Shown: positions 60,785-64,000 of the stretch, one piece after another
Numbering within the stretch: position 1 is the first letter of the stretch
Layout of the letters: each line of letters starts with the position of its first letter
Assembly: GCA_905182455.1 (NCBI GenBank)
Contig: CAJJBJ010000009.1
Span: 1-64,000 of the forward strand
Reading direction: 5' to 3'
Length of the DNA: 64,000 nt
Source: an uncultured Planktomarina sp.
GTDB taxonomy: Bacteria > Pseudomonadota > Alphaproteobacteria > Rhodobacterales > Rhodobacteraceae
Translations under genes and position numbers: made by a program
Notes under the pieces: generated by a model
What the model saw: the letters and a program-made list of their open reading frames with translations, nothing else
Told to the model about the DNA's origin: nothing
The model's database searches: none

Positions 60785-61429
60785 ATGAAAAATATCTACC
60801 TCCCTGGCATTCTTGCCATGGCCACCGTAGTGGTGGCCTCTAACATCCTTGTGCAATTTCTTCTCGGAGATTGGCTGACATGGGGAGCATTTACCTATCC
60901 TATCGCCTTTTTGATCACCGACATTATGAACCGTGTTTATGGCGTTGCAGCCGCCCGCCGCGTTGTCTTTGCGGGTTTTGTTGTGGGCATCCTATGCTCA
61001 TTGTTTGGCACGCAGGTCATGATGCAAGGCGATGGCTACACCTTCCCAGCCGTCACATTGCGCGTGGCCATTGGCTCAGGCTCTGCATTTCTTGTGGCCC
61101 AATTACTCGACGTGCAAATTTTTGATCGCATGCGCAATGGTGCATGGTGGCGCGCACCACTTGCTTCAACCCTCATCGGCAGTGCGCTTGATACGTTTTT
61201 ATTCTTTAGCATCGCCTTTTCTGCCATGTTTAACGGCTTGGAAGCCGCCAATATCCCCGACTGGGCACAAAGCGCTGTGCCTCTGCTTGGCTCTGGTCCA
61301 GAATTACCACTTTGGGCCTCGCTCGCAGTGGCTGACTGGATGGTAAAGCTAGTATTAGCCTTGATCGCATTGGCACCATTCCGGATGCTGGTACTATATC
61401 TTGTGAGGCACTCTGCAAAAAATCATTGA
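60785..61429 (+). CDS. yhhQ: Queuosine-precursor transporter (YhhQ/VUT family)
   Basis: Inner-membrane protein of 214 residues with about six helices. It shows the VUT-family ITDIMNRVYGVAAARRVVF and LDTFLFFSIAF. YhhQ of E. coli takes up preQ0 and preQ1 for making queuosine in tRNA. The candidate preQ1 riboswitch in front supports this role. Confidence 0.87.
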   Translation: MKNIYLPGILAMATVVVASNILVQFLLGDWLTWGAFTYPIAFLITDIMNRVYGVAAARRVVFAGFVVGILCSLFGTQVMMQGDGYTFPAVTLRVAIGSGSAFLVAQLLDVQIFDRMRNGAWWRAPLASTLIGSALDTFLFFSIAFSAMFNGLEAANIPDWAQSAVPLLGSGPELPLWASLAVADWMVKLVLALIALAPFRMLVLYLVRHSAKNH

Positions 61430-61475
61430 CTTTGTGTTTTCCTCTGACAAGCTGTGGCTAACTTTAACCAGCTGA

Positions 61476-61546
61476 AAGGAGGTGATCCAGTGTCAAGAAA
61501 GGTATTGGAGAATGGAGTCGTAACAGGTTTGGGGGCTACTCTCTGA
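61476..61546 (+). CDS. Mini-ORF with maximal Shine-Dalgarno leader
   Basis: AAAGGAGGTGATCCAG (61475-61490) matches 16 bases of the reverse complement of the 16S rRNA 3' end. A GTG at 61490 opens an 18-codon frame (VSRKVLENGVVTGLGATL) that stops at 61546. A terminator follows at 61619. It may be a leader peptide, a small RNA that binds ribosomes, or the remnant of a short gene. I do not recognise a family. Confidence 0.45.
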
Positions 61547-61617
61547 GGCAACCCTTGGTGGCATACCACCAAACTTGGGCGCATCTGTCCTTAACGACCC
61601 GCCCTCCGCAAAGCTTT

Positions 61618-61653
61618 CGAAGGGCCGTCCTATCTGGGCGGCCCTTTTTCTTT
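61618..61653 (+). terminator. Terminator upstream of arfB
   Basis: AAGGGCCG and CGGCCCTT form an 8-bp stem around TCCTATCTGGG, followed by TTTTTC. It ends the transcript that carries the mini-ORF, just before arfB. Confidence 0.82.
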
Positions 61654-61669
61654 GTGACATAGTGCACCT

Positions 61670-62092
61670 ATGTTGCAAATTAATGATGAGATACTGATTC
61701 ACGACTGGGAGCTGACTGAAAGCTTTACCCGCTCGCAAGGGCCGGGAGGGCAAAACGTCAATAAGGTTTCCACTGCGGTCGAGCTGCGATTTGAAGCAGC
61801 CCGAAGCCCGAGCCTGCCGGGATATGTGAAAACACGGCTCAAAAAACTGGCCGGCCGAAGGTGGACCCTTGAGGGCGCTTTAATTTTGCGTGTGGAAGAG
61901 ACCCGCTCGCAAGCCCGAAATCGTGAAATTGCCCGAGATCGACTCAAGGAGTTAATCCTGCAAGCAGCAGTTCGCCCAAAACGACGCATCGCAACCCGCC
62001 CAACCCTTGGGTCGCAAAAGCGTAGGTTGGCGAGTAAAGTTCAACGTGGCACGGTGAAATCCCTGAGGGGAAAGGTAAAAGATGAAGAATAA
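61670..62092 (+). CDS. arfB: Alternative ribosome-rescue factor ArfB
   Basis: Codon-independent peptidyl-tRNA hydrolase of 140 residues that frees stalled ribosomes. The catalytic motif is SQGPGGQNVNKVSTAVELRF. The basic tail that enters the empty mRNA channel is clear (RRLASKVQRGTVKSLRGKVK). It overlaps the start of the aminotransferase gene. Confidence 0.92.
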   Translation: MLQINDEILIHDWELTESFTRSQGPGGQNVNKVSTAVELRFEAARSPSLPGYVKTRLKKLAGRRWTLEGALILRVEETRSQARNREIARDRLKELILQAAVRPKRRIATRPTLGSQKRRLASKVQRGTVKSLRGKVKDEE

Positions 62093-63347
62093 TCTCATGG
62101 CACGGCGCGAGGCGGTTTTGGGACCCAACGTCCCAACGTTTTTTGAGAATCCGGTGCATTTGGTCAAGGGCGAAGGCGTCTGGGTATGGGATGCCGATGG
62201 CCACAAATATCTTGATTGCTATAACAACGTCCCGCATGTGGGGCACTGTCACCCTTATGTGGTGGCCGCTATTGCAGCGCAAGCAGCAATTTTAAACACC
62301 CATACCAGATATCTACATGACGGCATTATTGACTATGCCGAGCGCCTGACAGCAAAATTTCAACCTCAATTAAATCAGGTGATCATGGTCTGTAGCGGAT
62401 CTGAAGCCAATGACATAGCGCTCAGAATGGCGCAGGCTATGACCGGAAAAACCGGTATCATTTCGACAGACAACACCTATCACGGCAACACAATGGCGGT
62501 CTCGCAGCTCTCATCCCGCAAGCCGCCAATCGGGGGCTATGCCGCGAACATTCGCCATGTCACAGCCCCAGACACATTGCGGCCCGTAGGTGGTAGTACG
62601 GCAGGTCAAGCGGAGGCCTTTGCGCGCGAAATTCAAATTGCAATTGATGACTTGGAGGCCTCTGGCCATGGGTTTTCAGGCTTTTTGTTTTGCCCAACCT
62701 TCGCCAATGAGGGCCTGCCAAATTTACCGCAAGACTTTATGCAACCTGCAGCCAAAGTGATTCACGCCGCCGGTGGCATTTTGATCGCTGACGAGGTTCA
62801 GCCCGGCTTTGGACGCAGTGGTGACACTTGGTGGGGTCATGATTGGTTGGGCTTGTCCCCTGATGTGGTGACTTTGGGCAAGCCAATGGCAAACGGGCAT
62901 CCCGTGGCCGCTGTTGTAGCGCGCGCAGAAGTCATGGCCGCGTTTCGAAACGCGTTCGGCTACTTTAATACATTTGGCGGAAATCCGGTCAGTTGCGCTG
63001 CAGCTGCTGCCACTTTGGATGTGATCGAGAATGAGAATCTTGTGGCAAATGCTAAGACTATTGGCGCGGAGTTTTTGCAAAACCTGCAGGGCCTGGATCA
63101 TACCAGCATAGCCAATACCCGTGGACGCGGACTATTCATTGCTCTGGAGTTGGAAACCGACGGCGTTGCTGATGAGGCACTGGCAGCACATGTGGTGGAA
63201 TATGCCCGCAACAATGGCATGCTGATGGGCCGCACTGGACGCAATCGCAATGTGTTGAAATTGCGCCCACCAATGCCATTCAGCGCTGAAAATGCCACCT
63301 TGGCTACAGAAATTTTAAACCGCGCCTTTCAGAATGCCAAAACATGA
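62082..63347 (+). CDS. Class-III PLP-dependent aminotransferase/phospholyase
   Basis: Fold-type I enzyme of 421 residues. Features: YLDCYNNVPHVGHCHPYVVA, VCSGSEANDIALRMA, ADEVQPGFGRSGD and the PLP lysine in VTLGKPMANGHPVAAVV. It is coupled (ATGA) to a kinase downstream. Related pairs include the vertebrate hydroxylysine kinase and 5-phosphohydroxylysine phospho-lyase, so a phospholyase role is possible alongside transamination. An ATG at 62097 is an alternative start. Confidence 0.85.
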   Translation: MKNNLMARREAVLGPNVPTFFENPVHLVKGEGVWVWDADGHKYLDCYNNVPHVGHCHPYVVAAIAAQAAILNTHTRYLHDGIIDYAERLTAKFQPQLNQVIMVCSGSEANDIALRMAQAMTGKTGIISTDNTYHGNTMAVSQLSSRKPPIGGYAANIRHVTAPDTLRPVGGSTAGQAEAFAREIQIAIDDLEASGHGFSGFLFCPTFANEGLPNLPQDFMQPAAKVIHAAGGILIADEVQPGFGRSGDTWWGHDWLGLSPDVVTLGKPMANGHPVAAVVARAEVMAAFRNAFGYFNTFGGNPVSCAAAAATLDVIENENLVANAKTIGAEFLQNLQGLDHTSIANTRGRGLFIALELETDGVADEALAAHVVEYARNNGMLMGRTGRNRNVLKLRPPMPFSAENATLATEILNRAFQNAKT

Positions 63348-64000
63348 ACGCTCCAACCGAGATTGCTGCCAAGTGGGGGGCACAAGGCCCGGTTGAACTG
63401 ATCACAGAGCGTGAAAATGCAGTTTACCGGATCATGCGCGACGGCGCACCAGCAGCCCTGCGTCTGCATCGGGCCGGGTATCAGAACGAGGCCTCGATCC
63501 TGTCTGAGTTAAGCTGGACCACCCGGCTTGCCGATGCAGGCTTTGCTTGCCCCAAACCCATTGCCCAGCAAGACGGAGCATTCACGGCACAGCTGGCGGA
63601 TGGCAGATTTGCGTCAGTCATTTCATGGGTAGAAGGCGCGCCAATTGGGGGGGCTGATATGCCATTTGTCGGCACAGTCACAGCCCATTGCGATCTGTAT
63701 CACAAACTTGGCCACCTTCTAGCACAGCTGCACGATACAAGTGACGCCATCAACACCGAGGACATCATTCGCCCTGCTTGGGATCTGCCGGGCCTACTCG
63801 GAAAATCACCATTTTGGGGCATGTTTTGGGAGAATCCATCACTGTCGTCTGGCGAAAAAAAACTGATGATCTATGCCCGAGATGCAGCCCATGCGCATTT
63901 AAAGGCGATGAAAGATGCTGATTTTGGCTTGATCCATGCGGATGCCCTACAAGAGAACGTGTTCACGCAAGGCTCAGATCTCACATTGATTGACTTTGAT
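63344..64000 (+). CDS. APH-family small-molecule kinase, partial
   Basis: Runs off the window after ~219 residues. The phosphotransferase motif is LIHADALQENVF, and the metal-binding motif LTLIDFD ends the visible part. The N-terminus (ENAVYRIMRDGAPAALRLHR) resembles homoserine-kinase-type and hydroxylysine-kinase-like proteins. Together with the aminotransferase it probably degrades an amino alcohol or hydroxy amino acid. The start overlaps the previous stop. Confidence 0.83.
   Translation, partial: MNAPTEIAAKWGAQGPVELITERENAVYRIMRDGAPAALRLHRAGYQNEASILSELSWTTRLADAGFACPKPIAQQDGAFTAQLADGRFASVISWVEGAPIGGADMPFVGTVTAHCDLYHKLGHLLAQLHDTSDAINTEDIIRPAWDLPGLLGKSPFWGMFWENPSLSSGEKKLMIYARDAAHAHLKAMKDADFGLIHADALQENVFTQGSDLTLIDFD

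Overview
The window reads as a chromosomal segment of a marine alphaproteobacterium of the Rhodobacterales (Roseobacter group). Clues are 5-aminolevulinate synthase (the C4 haem route), a CcrM-type GANTC methylase, a GTTC-N7-GTTC LexA box in front of dnaE2, the petABC cluster, and gene neighbourhoods usual for this family. A proteorhodopsin with a complete retinal pathway is uncommon in Rhodobacteraceae; it recalls the NAC11-7/HTCC2255 type of lineage. That placement is inference.

Layout. 0-5 kb: XRE-cupin regulator with a LysE exporter, free-methionine-sulfoxide reductase, thiolase, gamma-glutamyltransferase. 4.5-9.2 kb: hspQ, an SLT lipoprotein, lolA and ftsK. 9-26 kb: housekeeping genes (aminotransferase, amidase, ubiquinone hydroxylase, Trm112, Lon-N protein, thioredoxin-TPR, xthA, rnhB, ccrM, an alkB relic, mutY, a DUF721 protein, a DsbA-like protein, lpxK, waaA, cysQ, pmbA, an inositol-dehydrogenase-like gene). 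26-30 kb: GST and petABC. 30-34 kb: thiBPQ under a TPP riboswitch. 34-49 kb: aroC, a PCuAC copper chaperone, rnr, a lytic transglycosylase, SOS-controlled dnaE2, a second thiolase, cytochrome c2, hemA, idi, yaaA, recQ, yggT.

50.1-58.35 kb is the striking part. It is an AT-richer island, all on the minus strand, carrying proteorhodopsin followed by crtE-crtI-crtB-crtY-blh: geranylgeranyl-PP to phytoene, lycopene, beta-carotene and retinal, the cofactor of the rhodopsin. Its left edge holds a truncated and diverged copy of the first ~29 codons of an UMF1-family MFS transporter, fused to a tRNA-3'-end-like sequence. The intact transporter starts at the right edge (58354). An IS66-like orfA relic, a small cysteine-rich ORF with a strong terminator, and a one-helix small protein lie between proteorhodopsin and the transporter. 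This looks like the scar of the event that delivered phototrophy into this locus.

58-64 kb: the MFS transporter, murein endopeptidase mepA, the queuosine-precursor transporter yhhQ under a probable preQ1-I riboswitch, a mini-ORF whose leader is complementary to the 16S rRNA 3' end, the ribosome-rescue factor arfB, and a class-III aminotransferase coupled to a kinase that runs off the window.

At least 13 single-base frameshifts interrupt otherwise well conserved genes, including essential ftsK. Most are probably sequence errors rather than gene death. The alkB relic, with several independent lesions, is a real pseudogene.
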